Shown here: piece by piece, positions 25,061 through 33,373 of the stretch
Position numbering within the stretch: position 1 is the stretch's first letter
Layout of the letters: the number at the start of each line of letters is the position of its first letter
From: JANPPS01 sp965246925
GTDB taxonomy: Bacteria; Pseudomonadota; Alphaproteobacteria; Acetobacterales; Acetobacteraceae
Direction of reading: 5' to 3'
Length of the DNA: 64,000 bases
NCBI GenBank assembly: GCA_965246925.1
Contig: OZ251994.1
Coordinates: 1,488,001-1,552,000 of the forward strand
Notes under the pieces: generated by a model
The model's database searches: none
Told to the model about the DNA's origin: nothing
The model's input: only the letters and a program-made list of their open reading frames with translations
Translations under genes and position numbers: made by a program

Positions 25061-27648
25061 GGCGCCGGCGCCGGGCGGGGAGTGGCGGCGGTGCGGAGGG
25101 TGGCAGCATCGTCGGCGATCGCGCGCAGCCACCGGTTCAGCGGGGCTGGCCATTTCGCCGCCTCCACCCGCAAAGCCGCCGGCGGGTCGCCCTGGACGGG
25201 GGCGGTCGCCACGCCGATCGGGGCGGCGTTGATCTTGGACAGCAATTGCTGCACGTCCGTCAGCGACCGTAGCGCCTGATCCAGCGGGGCGCCGGGTCCG
25301 TCCCCTACCAAATCCAGCAGCGCCTTATAATGCCCGGACACCCCGGCCCCCGGCCCATTCACCTGCTGCGCCACCGCGCCCAATAGCGCGCGGACCGGGC
25401 TCCGGGCGGACTGCACCGTGAACAAATCCTGCGCCGCCTGACCCGCGCTGGTGAGCCGCACGAACTGCAAATCCGCCAGCATCGCATCCCAGACGCGCAT
25501 GTATTCTGCGCCATACAGCCGCACCACCTCGGTCTCCACCGCCGCCACCGCCGCCGGGTCCTCGGCCAGGCCCGTGCGCGCGCCCCATACCCAGGACTCC
25601 GCCGCCAGCCCGCGGATCGTGGGGTTCAGCGCCGGCAGCAGCGCGGTGCGGTAGCCCTCGGCGGTGAAGAAGCCCGGCACGCCCTCATCCAGCCGCTTGC
25701 CGGATGGCCGCGTGAACAGCGGCGCCCCCAGCGCCCCCAGCGAGTCCCGCGGCCGCCACGCCGTGACCGCCGGCGCCGTTTGCTTGATGCGCGCATACGC
25801 CCGGGCCCCCGGCGAGACCTGGCTGAAATTGGCCCGCGCCCGCTCCACAAGCGCGCCATCCAGCGTGACCGGCGGCAGCGGCTGTGCCAGCAAGGCATTC
25901 AGATGCTGCATGAGCTTCAGCCGCGCCGGCTCCTGCCCTGGCCCGGGCCAGGCCGCATCCCAGTCGAGCCGCATCCACTCCCGCACCAGCCCGGTATCGA
26001 GCGGCCCGGCGCCCCCCAGCATCAAATAAACCCGCGTCGCCTCATACGCGTAGTCCGGACGCGCCGTGGCCGCCGCGATCTGCCCTTCGAGCCTGCGGAC
26101 CAACCGCGGCAACAGGGTCCATTGCAGCGCATGCGCGTAGCTGGATTTCGACACGGCGCCGAGATCTTCGCTGCCGCCGGGCAGGGTCAGCGCCGCGTCC
26201 AGCAACGGAACCAGCGCCGGCAGATCGGCCTCCGCCACCGGGTCGAGCCGGTGCCGCGCCGCCTCAGCCGCGTAGCGGTCCAGACCCGCCGCCAGCGCCG
26301 CCCGCTCCGCCGCCGCCGCCCGGTGCTGCTGCCAGACCATGCCGCCGCCGATCAGCGTGCCCAGCCCCACCACCCCGAACGCCCCGGCCCGGATCAGCCG
26401 GCCCCGCTTCCGCGCCGCCGCCCCGGTGCTGACCAGCATCGCCTCGCCGGGCAAGACCTTGGCCAGCAGCCGGTGCAGGAACAGGCTCCGCCCCTGCACC
26501 GGGCGAAGGCTCGCGACCCGGCGCTGATCCACCCCGAACGCGCGGGACAGCAGCCCCGTGAGCCGGTCCACCGGCGTCCCCTCCTGCGTGCCGGATGCGA
26601 GGTAGAACCCGCGCAGCAGCGGTGCCGCCCTGAGGCGCGAGCCGCCGAACGCCTCACCGATGAACGCCGTCAGCGGCTCCATCAGGCTCGCGACCTGGGC
26701 CGGAAACCCGGCGATGACCGCCCGCCGCTCCGGGCTGCGCTCGGCCTGCAGGCGGGTCGCGACGCCCGCGTCCAGCCGCGCCACCAGTGCCTGGAACGCC
26801 GACGCGGCATCCGGCTCACCGCGCAGCGGCCACGGAAAGGTGCTGCCCCAGACCTGGCCCCGCCGCTCGGCATCCAGATCGTCGAAATACTCGGTGAACC
26901 CCACGATCAGGTCGGCCTTGGTGAACAGCATATACACCGGCAGCCGCACGCCCAGCCGCGTTTCCAGCTCCGTCACCCGCTCCCGGATCGCCTGCGCGTG
27001 CGCCCGGCGGAGCGGGATTGGGGCGCCGGCGATCTCGGTGGCCGAGATGGCGATGATGACGCCGTTGAGCGGCTGCCGCGGCCGGGTGCGGGCGAGCAAG
27101 TCCAGGAACGCGAGCCACCCGGCCCGGTCCGCCCCCGCGTCGCTATCCTGCGTGGTATAGCGCCCGGCCGTGTCGATCAGCACGGCCTCACCGGTGAACC
27201 ACCAGTCGCACCGCCTGGTGCCGCCTACCCCGGCCAGCGGTGCCTGGCCCAGCTCGTCCGCCAAGGGAAAGGTGAGCCCGGCGTTCAGCAGCGCCGTGGT
27301 CTTGCCCGCGCCGGGCGGGCCGATGATGACATACCAGGGCTGCCGGTACAGCGCGCCGGCCCCGCCCTGCTTCCGCAACAGCGCCAACGCCTCGGTAAAC
27401 CGGTCCCGCAGCGCTTGCTCCTCTTCGGCGCCGATCAGCCCGGTGGCCAGCGCCGCCGCCCGCCGCCGCTGCCGCCACAGCAGGAACAGGGTGGACCCGG
27501 CCCAGGCCAGCAGCATGACGCCGATGATGACGCCCCGCGCCCAGGCAGGCTCCAGCCAGCGGAGCCACGGGCCGAACCACCATACCAGCGCCGCCAGCAG
27601 GGCCACGCCCACCAGCGCGAATCCCGCGCCGATCACTATGGGCCGCAT
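25057..27648 (-). CDS. TssM/IcmF-like T6SS protein lacking the C-terminal periplasmic domain
   Basis: 863 residues from ATG 27648, with AAAGGAG 5 bases upstream. Membrane helices lie near residues 4-24, 38-58 and before the periplasmic part (AGAFGVVGLGTLIGGGMVW). The cytoplasmic NTPase domain has Walker A GPPGAGKT (110-117) and AVLIDTAGRY. It is a clear paralogue of the full-length TssM at 33373-36804, with matching landmarks such as CDWWFTGEAVLIDTAGRYTTQDS and SGTQEGTPVDRLTG. It ends APRPAPAP at a point equivalent to about residue 890 of the 1143-residue protein, so some 255 C-terminal residues are absent, including the region that binds the lipoprotein TssJ. Function uncertain: accessory, regulatory or assembly role. 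Confidence 0.9.
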   Translation of the reverse strand: MRPIVIGAGFALVGVALLAALVWWFGPWLRWLEPAWARGVIIGVMLLAWAGSTLFLLWRQRRRAAALATGLIGAEEEQALRDRFTEALALLRKQGGAGALYRQPWYVIIGPPGAGKTTALLNAGLTFPLADELGQAPLAGVGGTRRCDWWFTGEAVLIDTAGRYTTQDSDAGADRAGWLAFLDLLARTRPRQPLNGVIIAISATEIAGAPIPLRRAHAQAIRERVTELETRLGVRLPVYMLFTKADLIVGFTEYFDDLDAERRGQVWGSTFPWPLRGEPDAASAFQALVARLDAGVATRLQAERSPERRAVIAGFPAQVASLMEPLTAFIGEAFGGSRLRAAPLLRGFYLASGTQEGTPVDRLTGLLSRAFGVDQRRVASLRPVQGRSLFLHRLLAKVLPGEAMLVSTGAAARKRGRLIRAGAFGVVGLGTLIGGGMVWQQHRAAAAERAALAAGLDRYAAEAARHRLDPVAEADLPALVPLLDAALTLPGGSEDLGAVSKSSYAHALQWTLLPRLVRRLEGQIAAATARPDYAYEATRVYLMLGGAGPLDTGLVREWMRLDWDAAWPGPGQEPARLKLMQHLNALLAQPLPPVTLDGALVERARANFSQVSPGARAYARIKQTAPAVTAWRPRDSLGALGAPLFTRPSGKRLDEGVPGFFTAEGYRTALLPALNPTIRGLAAESWVWGARTGLAEDPAAVAAVETEVVRLYGAEYMRVWDAMLADLQFVRLTSAGQAAQDLFTVQSARSPVRALLGAVAQQVNGPGAGVSGHYKALLDLVGDGPGAPLDQALRSLTDVQQLLSKINAAPIGVATAPVQGDPPAALRVEAAKWPAPLNRWLRAIADDAATLRTAATPRPAPAP

Positions 27649-27730
27649 GCGGGCTCCTTTCCTCGATACGCCAGCGGTATCGGATTTCCGGACGGTGCGG
27701 TAGGGTCGGACTCCACAATCGCAGGATGCT

Positions 27731-28525
27731 ATGGCCGGGCCGACCCTCGCCCCCCCGATCCCGTCACCGAGCGTGCTCAGCACGGACCAGATGGGCCGGG
27801 TCGCGCCCCCGATCCTGCGCCCGGTCGGGCGGGACGGCTTCAATCAGCCGGGGGACGTGCTGGTGATCCAGTCCCTGCTGGATGACCGCCTGCCCCGCCC
27901 GCACTCGCCCGTGCCCATCACCGGGGAGGCCGATATCGGGCTCACCTTGGCGATCGAGGCGTATCAGGCCGTGGTGATGGACATGATCCCGCCGACGGGC
28001 CGGGTCGAGCCTGGCAGCACCACCTATTACTCGCTGGCCGCCCGGCCCCTGGTGGAGGCGGTCCGCACCGCCAGCACCGGGCATTTCGGCCGCATCCCGC
28101 AGGACGTGGCGGAGGCGGCGCAGGTGTCGTTCAAGGCCTGGGGCGTCCCCGCCTCCGTCACGATCGCGCAATGGGCGGTCGAAAGTGCCTGGGGCGCCGC
28201 CATGCCGCCCGGCAGCAACAACCCGTTCGGCATCAAGGCGGTCGGCAATCAGCCCGCGGTCGAGAGCATGACGCGCGAAGTGCTGTCCGGCGCCAGCGTC
28301 ACCATCTCGGCCAAATTCCGACAGTTCGCGACGCTATCCGAAGCGTTCGAGCAGCACGGCCGCCTGCTGGCCACCGCCGGCGTCTATAAGCCCGCCATGC
28401 AGCACGCCAACGACCCCGACAGCTTCGCCGACGCGCTCACCGGTGTCTATGCGACCGACCCGCTGTATGGCACGACGCTGAAATACGTGATCCATACGTA
28501 TGGCCTCATGCAGTTCGATCATTAG
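27731..28525 (+). CDS. Glucosaminidase-type peptidoglycan hydrolase with peptidoglycan-binding-like N-terminus
   Basis: 264 residues. The C-terminal domain (about 130-264) is of the FlgJ/Mannosyl-glycoprotein endo-beta-N-acetylglucosaminidase type: VTIAQWAVESAWG (catalytic Glu in WAVESAWG), SNNPFGIKA, KFRQFATLSEAFEQHGRLL and YATDPLYGTTLKYVI. Residues 35-105 (NQPGDVLVIQSLLDDRL..., AIEAYQ, GRVEPGSTTYYSL) resemble a peptidoglycan_binding_1 module. There is no signal peptide or membrane segment. It lies between the divergent short tssM and tagH, so it may be a T6SS cell-wall effector or a wall-remodelling enzyme for the apparatus. No immunity gene with a signal peptide adjoins. Confidence 0.85.
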   Translation: MAGPTLAPPIPSPSVLSTDQMGRVAPPILRPVGRDGFNQPGDVLVIQSLLDDRLPRPHSPVPITGEADIGLTLAIEAYQAVVMDMIPPTGRVEPGSTTYYSLAARPLVEAVRTASTGHFGRIPQDVAEAAQVSFKAWGVPASVTIAQWAVESAWGAAMPPGSNNPFGIKAVGNQPAVESMTREVLSGASVTISAKFRQFATLSEAFEQHGRLLATAGVYKPAMQHANDPDSFADALTGVYATDPLYGTTLKYVIHTYGLMQFDH

Positions 28526-28699
28526 GAGGCTGGGCTTCTAGTAAGCTGGGTCTCAGCCTACCCGTCACTCAAAGGCCTCATGACGACGATGCACAACCAT
28601 GCCATGTTGGACGGGGTCGCTATGACGATGATCGGCTGAAATGACAAAACAGGCACAGACAGGACACCGCTGCACCATCGCCGTCCAGGGCCGCGCCTA

Positions 28700-29977
28700 A
28701 TGCGGCTGACGCTTTCGGTGCTGCGTTGCCCGGCTGCGGTGGCGCCTGAGATCCGCGTCGTGCCCGGCGGCGACTACAATATCGGGCGCGGCACCGACAA
28801 TGACTGGGTCGTGCCCGACCCGGACCGGCTGCTGTCCAAGCGGCACTGCAGCCTGTCCTACCGCAACAACGAATGGTCGCTGTCCGACACCTCCAGCAAC
28901 GGCACCTTTGTCAATAACGAGCAGGAGCCGGTAGGCCAAGGCCGCATCCGCCCCCTAAAGCAGGGAGACCGGCTGCGGTTTGGCGATTTCGAGGTGGAAA
29001 TCCAGCTTTCCGCCACCGTCGAAGCTACGCCGGGCCTGGGCGACCCGTTCGGAAGCGATCCGTTCCGGGAGGCCTACCGCCCGCTCGAACAGTCGATCCG
29101 GGAAGAGGTTCCGGCCCGCGCCAGCATCGGCCTGCCCGCCGATTTCGACCCGATGGCGCCGGATCAAGACCAGGAGTACCGGTCCCCCATCCAATCCGAT
29201 CACAGCCCCGCCACCAGCGACGCGTTCAAGCTGCCGCCCGTGACGGCGCCGCTCATGAACGCGCTGCCGGACGATTGGGCGGACGATCTTCTGCCGAAGC
29301 CTGAGGAAGCCAAGCCCGTGTTGGTCGCGCCCGTGCTGCAGGAAGCGCCGCCCCCGCCGGCGCAGCCGCTGCCGCCCGCGCCGGTGCCGGTGGCCGGGCC
29401 GGATTTGGCTGCGGCGTTCATGAAGGGCGCCGGGCTGGACGGTATCGCGGTGGCGGACCCCGAGGCTATGATGACCGGCGTGGGCAAGGTCATGCGGGAG
29501 CTGGTCTCAGGCCTCCGGCAGGTGCTGATGGCACGCGCCGCGGTCAAATCCGAATTCCGGATCGAGCAGACCATGATCAACGCCCGCGGCAACAATCCGC
29601 TTAAATTCGCCGCCGATGACGATGACGCACTCGCCGCGCTGATCGGTGAGGGCCGCCGTACGTCCATGGCCGGGCCCGAGGCGGTGGCGGACGCGCTGCG
29701 GGACCTCCGGCTGCACGAACTCGCGACCATGGCCGCCATGCAGGAGGCGGTGCGCGCGCTCATCGCCAAGCTCGACCCAGCGGACCTGCAGCGTGGGCAC
29801 GACAGTGCGCTAGGCCTGGGCATGCAGAAGAAGGCGCGCGCCTGGGACGCGTTCGTGACGTTGCATGGACAGCTCTCCCGTTCGTTGGGCGATGATTTCG
29901 ACAGCGTATTCGGCAAAGGCTTTGCCCGGGCGTATGAACAGGCCGAGACGGACCTCGATTCAAGTAGGAAACCCTAG
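28700..29977 (+). CDS. tagH: T6SS FHA-domain protein TagH/Fha
   Basis: 425 residues. The N-terminal forkhead-associated domain (about 15-95) shows YNIGRGTDNDWVV, SKRHCSLSY, and DTSSNGTFVNN, the phosphothreonine-binding residues. A Pro/Ala-rich linker follows, and the C-terminal TagH domain (about 235-420) has VGKVMRELVSGLRQVLMARAAVKSEFRIEQTMI and NNPLKF, then FGKGFARAYEQA. In threonine-phosphorylation-controlled T6SSs, Fha is phosphorylated by PpkA and promotes assembly; TagF, PppA and PpkA are all encoded downstream here. The start ATG overlaps the stop of a 19-codon reading frame (TAATG). Confidence 0.93.
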   Translation: MRLTLSVLRCPAAVAPEIRVVPGGDYNIGRGTDNDWVVPDPDRLLSKRHCSLSYRNNEWSLSDTSSNGTFVNNEQEPVGQGRIRPLKQGDRLRFGDFEVEIQLSATVEATPGLGDPFGSDPFREAYRPLEQSIREEVPARASIGLPADFDPMAPDQDQEYRSPIQSDHSPATSDAFKLPPVTAPLMNALPDDWADDLLPKPEEAKPVLVAPVLQEAPPPPAQPLPPAPVPVAGPDLAAAFMKGAGLDGIAVADPEAMMTGVGKVMRELVSGLRQVLMARAAVKSEFRIEQTMINARGNNPLKFAADDDDALAALIGEGRRTSMAGPEAVADALRDLRLHELATMAAMQEAVRALIAKLDPADLQRGHDSALGLGMQKKARAWDAFVTLHGQLSRSLGDDFDSVFGKGFARAYEQAETDLDSSRKP

Positions 29978-30637
29978 ATGCGCAGCTGGGTGATGGCCGG
30001 AACTCTGGTGCTCGCCGGGTGCGGGGGATCGGCGCCGCCACCGGCGGCGCCTGCGGGGGTGACCCTGCAGGTCGAGGCCGGGCGGGACCAGAACCCGACG
30101 CGGGACGGGCAGCCGGCGCCGGCCGCGTTCCATATCTACCAGCTTACCAGCACCGCGAAGTTCGAGCGTGCGGACGTGTTCGCGCTTCTGGAACGGGAGA
30201 CCGCCACACTGGGCGATGAGCTGGCCGCGTCAGAAACGCTGGTGCTGGCGCCCGGGGAGGGCAAGGCGGAGGTTAAGAACTTGAAAGCCGGTGTCACCGC
30301 CATCGGCGTCGTGGCGGCGTTCCGCAACATCGATACTGCGACCTGGCGCGCCGTGGCCCCGGTGCCTACGACCGGTGCGGTCACGCTCACGATCCGCAGC
30401 AAGGTCAGCGCGGTGACGATCGAGGTGACCCAGAAACAGGAAAAGGGCTTCTTCGAGCGCAATCTGCCGGATAAGCCTAAGCTGCCCGATAAACTTCCGG
30501 ACAACATGCCGAACATGCCGAATTTGCCCAGAAGCACGCCAAGCACGCCCAGCACGCCCAGCACGCCAAGTGTTCCCAGCACGCCCAGCACGAGCCTCCC
30601 CCGCATCCCCAGCAGCCTGCCGAGGCTCGGGCGATGA
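29978..30637 (+). CDS. tssJ: T6SS outer-membrane lipoprotein TssJ with repeat-rich tail
   Basis: 219 residues. The lipobox LVLAGC places the lipidated Cys at residue 15. The transthyretin-like TssJ core (about 28-150) includes FHIYQLTSTAKFERADVFALLE, ALGDELA-like TLGDELAASETLVLAPGE and IGVVAAFRNIDTATWR, all typical. Unlike usual TssJ proteins of about 150-180 residues, it continues into a proline-rich tail with KLPDKLPDNMPNMPNLP and repeats of STPSTPSTP. TssJ anchors TssM to the outer membrane. Starts directly after tagH and overlaps tssK by ATGA. Confidence 0.93.
   Translation: MRSWVMAGTLVLAGCGGSAPPPAAPAGVTLQVEAGRDQNPTRDGQPAPAAFHIYQLTSTAKFERADVFALLERETATLGDELAASETLVLAPGEGKAEVKNLKAGVTAIGVVAAFRNIDTATWRAVAPVPTTGAVTLTIRSKVSAVTIEVTQKQEKGFFERNLPDKPKLPDKLPDNMPNMPNLPRSTPSTPSTPSTPSVPSTPSTSLPRIPSSLPRLGR
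30533..30595 (+). repeat. 9-bp tandem repeat in tssJ 3' end
   Basis: Seven 9-bp units of AGCACGCC(A/C) type, with the fifth and last units diverged, encoding Ser-Thr-Pro repeats. Repeats of this kind can change copy number by slippage in multiples of three codons without shifting frame. Confidence 0.8.
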
Positions 30638-31962
30638 GCTGGTCCAACCGCGTCGTCTGGCAGGAAGGCATGTTCCTCCGTGCCCAGCATTTCCAGCAAC
30701 AGGACCGCAGTCTCGATCAGCTGGTCCGGGCCCGCACCGCGCATATCCAACCTTTCGGCTGGGGCCTGGCCGAGTATCAGATCGACCGGGATCTGCTTGG
30801 CGCAGGGCGCTTCGCCCTCAGCAGCGCCACTGGCCTGTTCGAGGACGGCACCCCGTTCTCCTTGCCCGGTGAGGCAGACCACCCGCCACCGCTGGAGCTG
30901 CCGCAGAGTGCGCGGGCCGCGCTGGTGTTCTTGGGTGTGCCGATCCGCCAGGCGGGCGCGATCGAGGTCGCGGGCACCGATAGCCCCGAGGGCCGCTACA
31001 CCCTTCGCCCTTTCGAGGCGTATGACACCCATTCCGCCGTGCCGCAGACCGCGGATTTGCTCATCGGCCGGCTCCGCCTGCGCTACTTGCTGGAAACCGA
31101 GGAGCGGGCCGGTTGGACCTGCATCCCGCTCGCCCGCGTGGTGGAGGTGCTGTCGGACCGAAGGGTGGTGCTGGATGACCGCTGGATTCCGCCCGCTGTG
31201 GTGTGCGCGGCAACTCCGGTGCTGTCCGGCCTGATCGCCGAACTGGCCGGCATGCTGAACCAGCGGGGGGAGGCGCTGGCCGCCCGCCTGACGGCGCCGG
31301 GCGGGCGCGGCGTGGCGGAGGTTGCGGACTTCCTGCTGCTGCAGAGCATCAACCGCTGGCAAAAGCTGCTGGCGCACTGGGCGGACACGGGCTCCCCGCA
31401 TCCGGAGACGCTGTATGAGGTCCTGGTGCAGATGGCCGGGGAGTTCGCGACGTTCACCGAAACCACGCGCCGCCCCAACGCCTACCCGGCCTACCGGCAT
31501 GAGGATTTGCAGCGCAGCTACGCGCCCGTCGTGGCGGACCTCCGCCGCTCGCTGTCCTCCGTCATCGAACAGAACGCGGTCGCGATCCCGCTGTTGGAAC
31601 GCAAGTACGGCGTGCACGTCGGCGCCATCTCGGACCGCACGGTGCTCCGCGCCTCGAGCTTCGTGCTGTCCGTGATGGCGGACGTGCCCACGGAGAACCT
31701 GCGCCGCTTGTTCCCGAGCCAGGTGAAGATTGGTGCCGTGGAGCAAATCCGCGAGCTGGTGAACGTGGCGCTGACGGGCATCTCCGTCCGCCCGCTGCCG
31801 GTCGCGCCGCGGCAGATTCCGTTCCACGCCGGGGCGAGCTATTTCGAACTGGACCGCAACTCGCCCCACTGGCAACAAATGCAGACCTCCGGCGGGTTCG
31901 CCATCCATTTGTCCGGCGAATTTCCCGGGCTGCGGATGGAGCTATGGGCGATAAAGGGATGA
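30634..31962 (+). CDS. tssK: T6SS baseplate subunit TssK
   Basis: 442 residues, normal length. The N-terminus MSWSNRVVWQEGMFLRAQHFQQQDR is the hallmark of TssK. The family body continues through LRPFEAYD, VLDDRWIPP, LLLQSINRWQKLLAHWA and the C-terminal head domain (after about 315) with LPVAPRQIPFHAGASYFELDR. TssK trimers connect the baseplate (TssEFG) to the TssJLM membrane complex through TssL and TssM. The baseplate genes themselves are not in this window. Confidence 0.96.
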   Translation: MSWSNRVVWQEGMFLRAQHFQQQDRSLDQLVRARTAHIQPFGWGLAEYQIDRDLLGAGRFALSSATGLFEDGTPFSLPGEADHPPPLELPQSARAALVFLGVPIRQAGAIEVAGTDSPEGRYTLRPFEAYDTHSAVPQTADLLIGRLRLRYLLETEERAGWTCIPLARVVEVLSDRRVVLDDRWIPPAVVCAATPVLSGLIAELAGMLNQRGEALAARLTAPGGRGVAEVADFLLLQSINRWQKLLAHWADTGSPHPETLYEVLVQMAGEFATFTETTRRPNAYPAYRHEDLQRSYAPVVADLRRSLSSVIEQNAVAIPLLERKYGVHVGAISDRTVLRASSFVLSVMADVPTENLRRLFPSQVKIGAVEQIRELVNVALTGISVRPLPVAPRQIPFHAGASYFELDRNSPHWQQMQTSGGFAIHLSGEFPGLRMELWAIKG

Positions 31963-31985
31963 TCCGCCGGCACGGGTTCCGTGTC

Positions 31986-32010
31986 GGTGGAACGCGAAGA
32001 GCATTCCACC
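31986..32010. repeat. Short hairpin repeat between tssK and tssL
   Basis: GGTGGAACGC (31986-31995) and GCATTCCACC (32001-32010) form a 10-bp stem with one mismatch around GAAGA. It resembles the hairpin at 24896-24920 and separates the otherwise tightly packed tssK and tssL genes. Confidence 0.5.
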
Positions 32011-32026
32011 CTACGGTGCTCAGAAC

Positions 32027-33373
32027 ATGAACGAAAACCCCTTCGGCGAAGGCGACGATCCCGACCGGACGGTCATCCGTCAGGGCATGAAACCGAACCC
32101 CGGCGGCAAGCCTCCGCCGCCGGCCGAGCCCATTGACATCCCGCGCGCCGTCCCAGCCGCCCCTGCCGGGGATCCGGTGGACCGCGCCTCGCTCGCCGTC
32201 GGCACCACGCCGCTCGCCATCGCCGCCGCCCCGCTGCTGCAACTGCTGGGCCGGCTACGCAACACCGCCACCCCGCCGGACTCCGGCGATCTGCGGGAGC
32301 GGGCGGTGGCCGAGCTGCGCCGGTTCGAGCAATCGGCGCGCGATGGCGGCGTGCCAATGGATCAGCTGCGTCCCGCCCATTACGCGCTCTGCGCCAGCCT
32401 CGATGACGTCGTGCTCAACACGCCATGGGGCAACTCCGGCCCTTGGGCGGCACACTCGCTGGTGTCGACCTTTCACCAAGAAGTCCGCAGCGGTGAGCGG
32501 TTCTTCGACCTGCTGACCCAGATGCGCCAGAACCCCGGCATTTTCCTGCCGGTTCTGGAGCTGATGTACCTGTGCCTCTCGCTGGGCTTCATGGGCCGCC
32601 ACCGCCTGTCGCAGCGGGGCGTGGCCGAGATCGACCGCCTGCGCGAGGAAACCTATAGCGTCATCGTCAAGCAGCGTCCGGCGCCCGAGCCCGCGCTGTC
32701 CCCGCGCTGGATGGGCGTGGACGCGCCCTACCGCCCGGCGCGCGCCCGGCTGCCGGTGTGGGTCGCGGCCGTGGCCGGTATCGCCATCGTCGCCGCGTTC
32801 TGGGCCTGGTCGGCCCGCAACCTCGCCATCGCGTCCGACACCCTGATGGCGCGGGCGCTGGCGGTGCCGCCGGGTCACATGCCGGAGATCAGCCGCGCGG
32901 CCCCGGTGCAGCCGCCCCGCACGGTGGCCGGTGACCCCGGCGTGATCGACCGGCTGCGCACCTTTCTCAAGCCCGAGATCGACGAGGGGCTGGTGACCGT
33001 CACCGGGACCGAGGCCACGCCCGTCATCCGCATCCGCAACCGCGGCCTGTTCGCCTCCGGCAGCGCCACGCTGAACGAGAGATTCATGCCGCTCATGAAC
33101 CGCATCGGCCTCGCCCTGATCCCCGAGCCCGGCACCGTGGACGTGGTCGGCCATTCCGACAACCAGCCCATCCGCACCGTGCAGTTCCCCAGCAACTTCC
33201 AGCTCTCAGCCGCCCGCGCCAAGTCCGCCGCCGCGGCGCTTGCGCGCAACGTGGACCCCGCGCGCCTGCATACCGAGGGCCGGGCCGACGCCGACCCGGT
33301 GGCCAGCAATGCCACGCCAGAGGGCCGGGAGCAGAACCGGCGCATTGAAATGACTCTGCACCGGCCCGGCTGA
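32027..33373 (+). CDS. tssL: T6SS protein TssL (DotU/IcmH) fused to OmpA peptidoglycan-binding domain
   Basis: 448 residues. A disordered N-terminus (about 1-55) precedes the cytoplasmic DotU domain (about 65-230: YALCASLDDVVLNTPWG, SLVSTFHQEVRSGERFFDLL, ELMYLCLSLGFMGRHRL). One membrane helix (LPVWVAAVAGIAIVAAFWAW, around 245-265) leads to a C-terminal OmpA-like domain with VVGHSDNQPIRTVQFPSNFQLSAARA and EGRADADPVASNATPEGREQNRRIEMTL. This 'evolved' TssL binds peptidoglycan by itself. Its stop shares one base with the tssM start (TGATG). Confidence 0.95.
   Translation: MNENPFGEGDDPDRTVIRQGMKPNPGGKPPPPAEPIDIPRAVPAAPAGDPVDRASLAVGTTPLAIAAAPLLQLLGRLRNTATPPDSGDLRERAVAELRRFEQSARDGGVPMDQLRPAHYALCASLDDVVLNTPWGNSGPWAAHSLVSTFHQEVRSGERFFDLLTQMRQNPGIFLPVLELMYLCLSLGFMGRHRLSQRGVAEIDRLREETYSVIVKQRPAPEPALSPRWMGVDAPYRPARARLPVWVAAVAGIAIVAAFWAWSARNLAIASDTLMARALAVPPGHMPEISRAAPVQPPRTVAGDPGVIDRLRTFLKPEIDEGLVTVTGTEATPVIRIRNRGLFASGSATLNERFMPLMNRIGLALIPEPGTVDVVGHSDNQPIRTVQFPSNFQLSAARAKSAAAALARNVDPARLHTEGRADADPVASNATPEGREQNRRIEMTLHRPG

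Noticed and set aside
27665..27681. GATAC...GTATC inverted repeat between the divergent T6SS genes
   Set aside because: Only 5-bp arms around a 7-base centre; too weak to call an operator.
27649..27843. Longer start for the truncated TssM
   Set aside because: The extra 65 residues run antisense through the start of the glucosaminidase gene, and AAAGGAG precedes ATG 27648.
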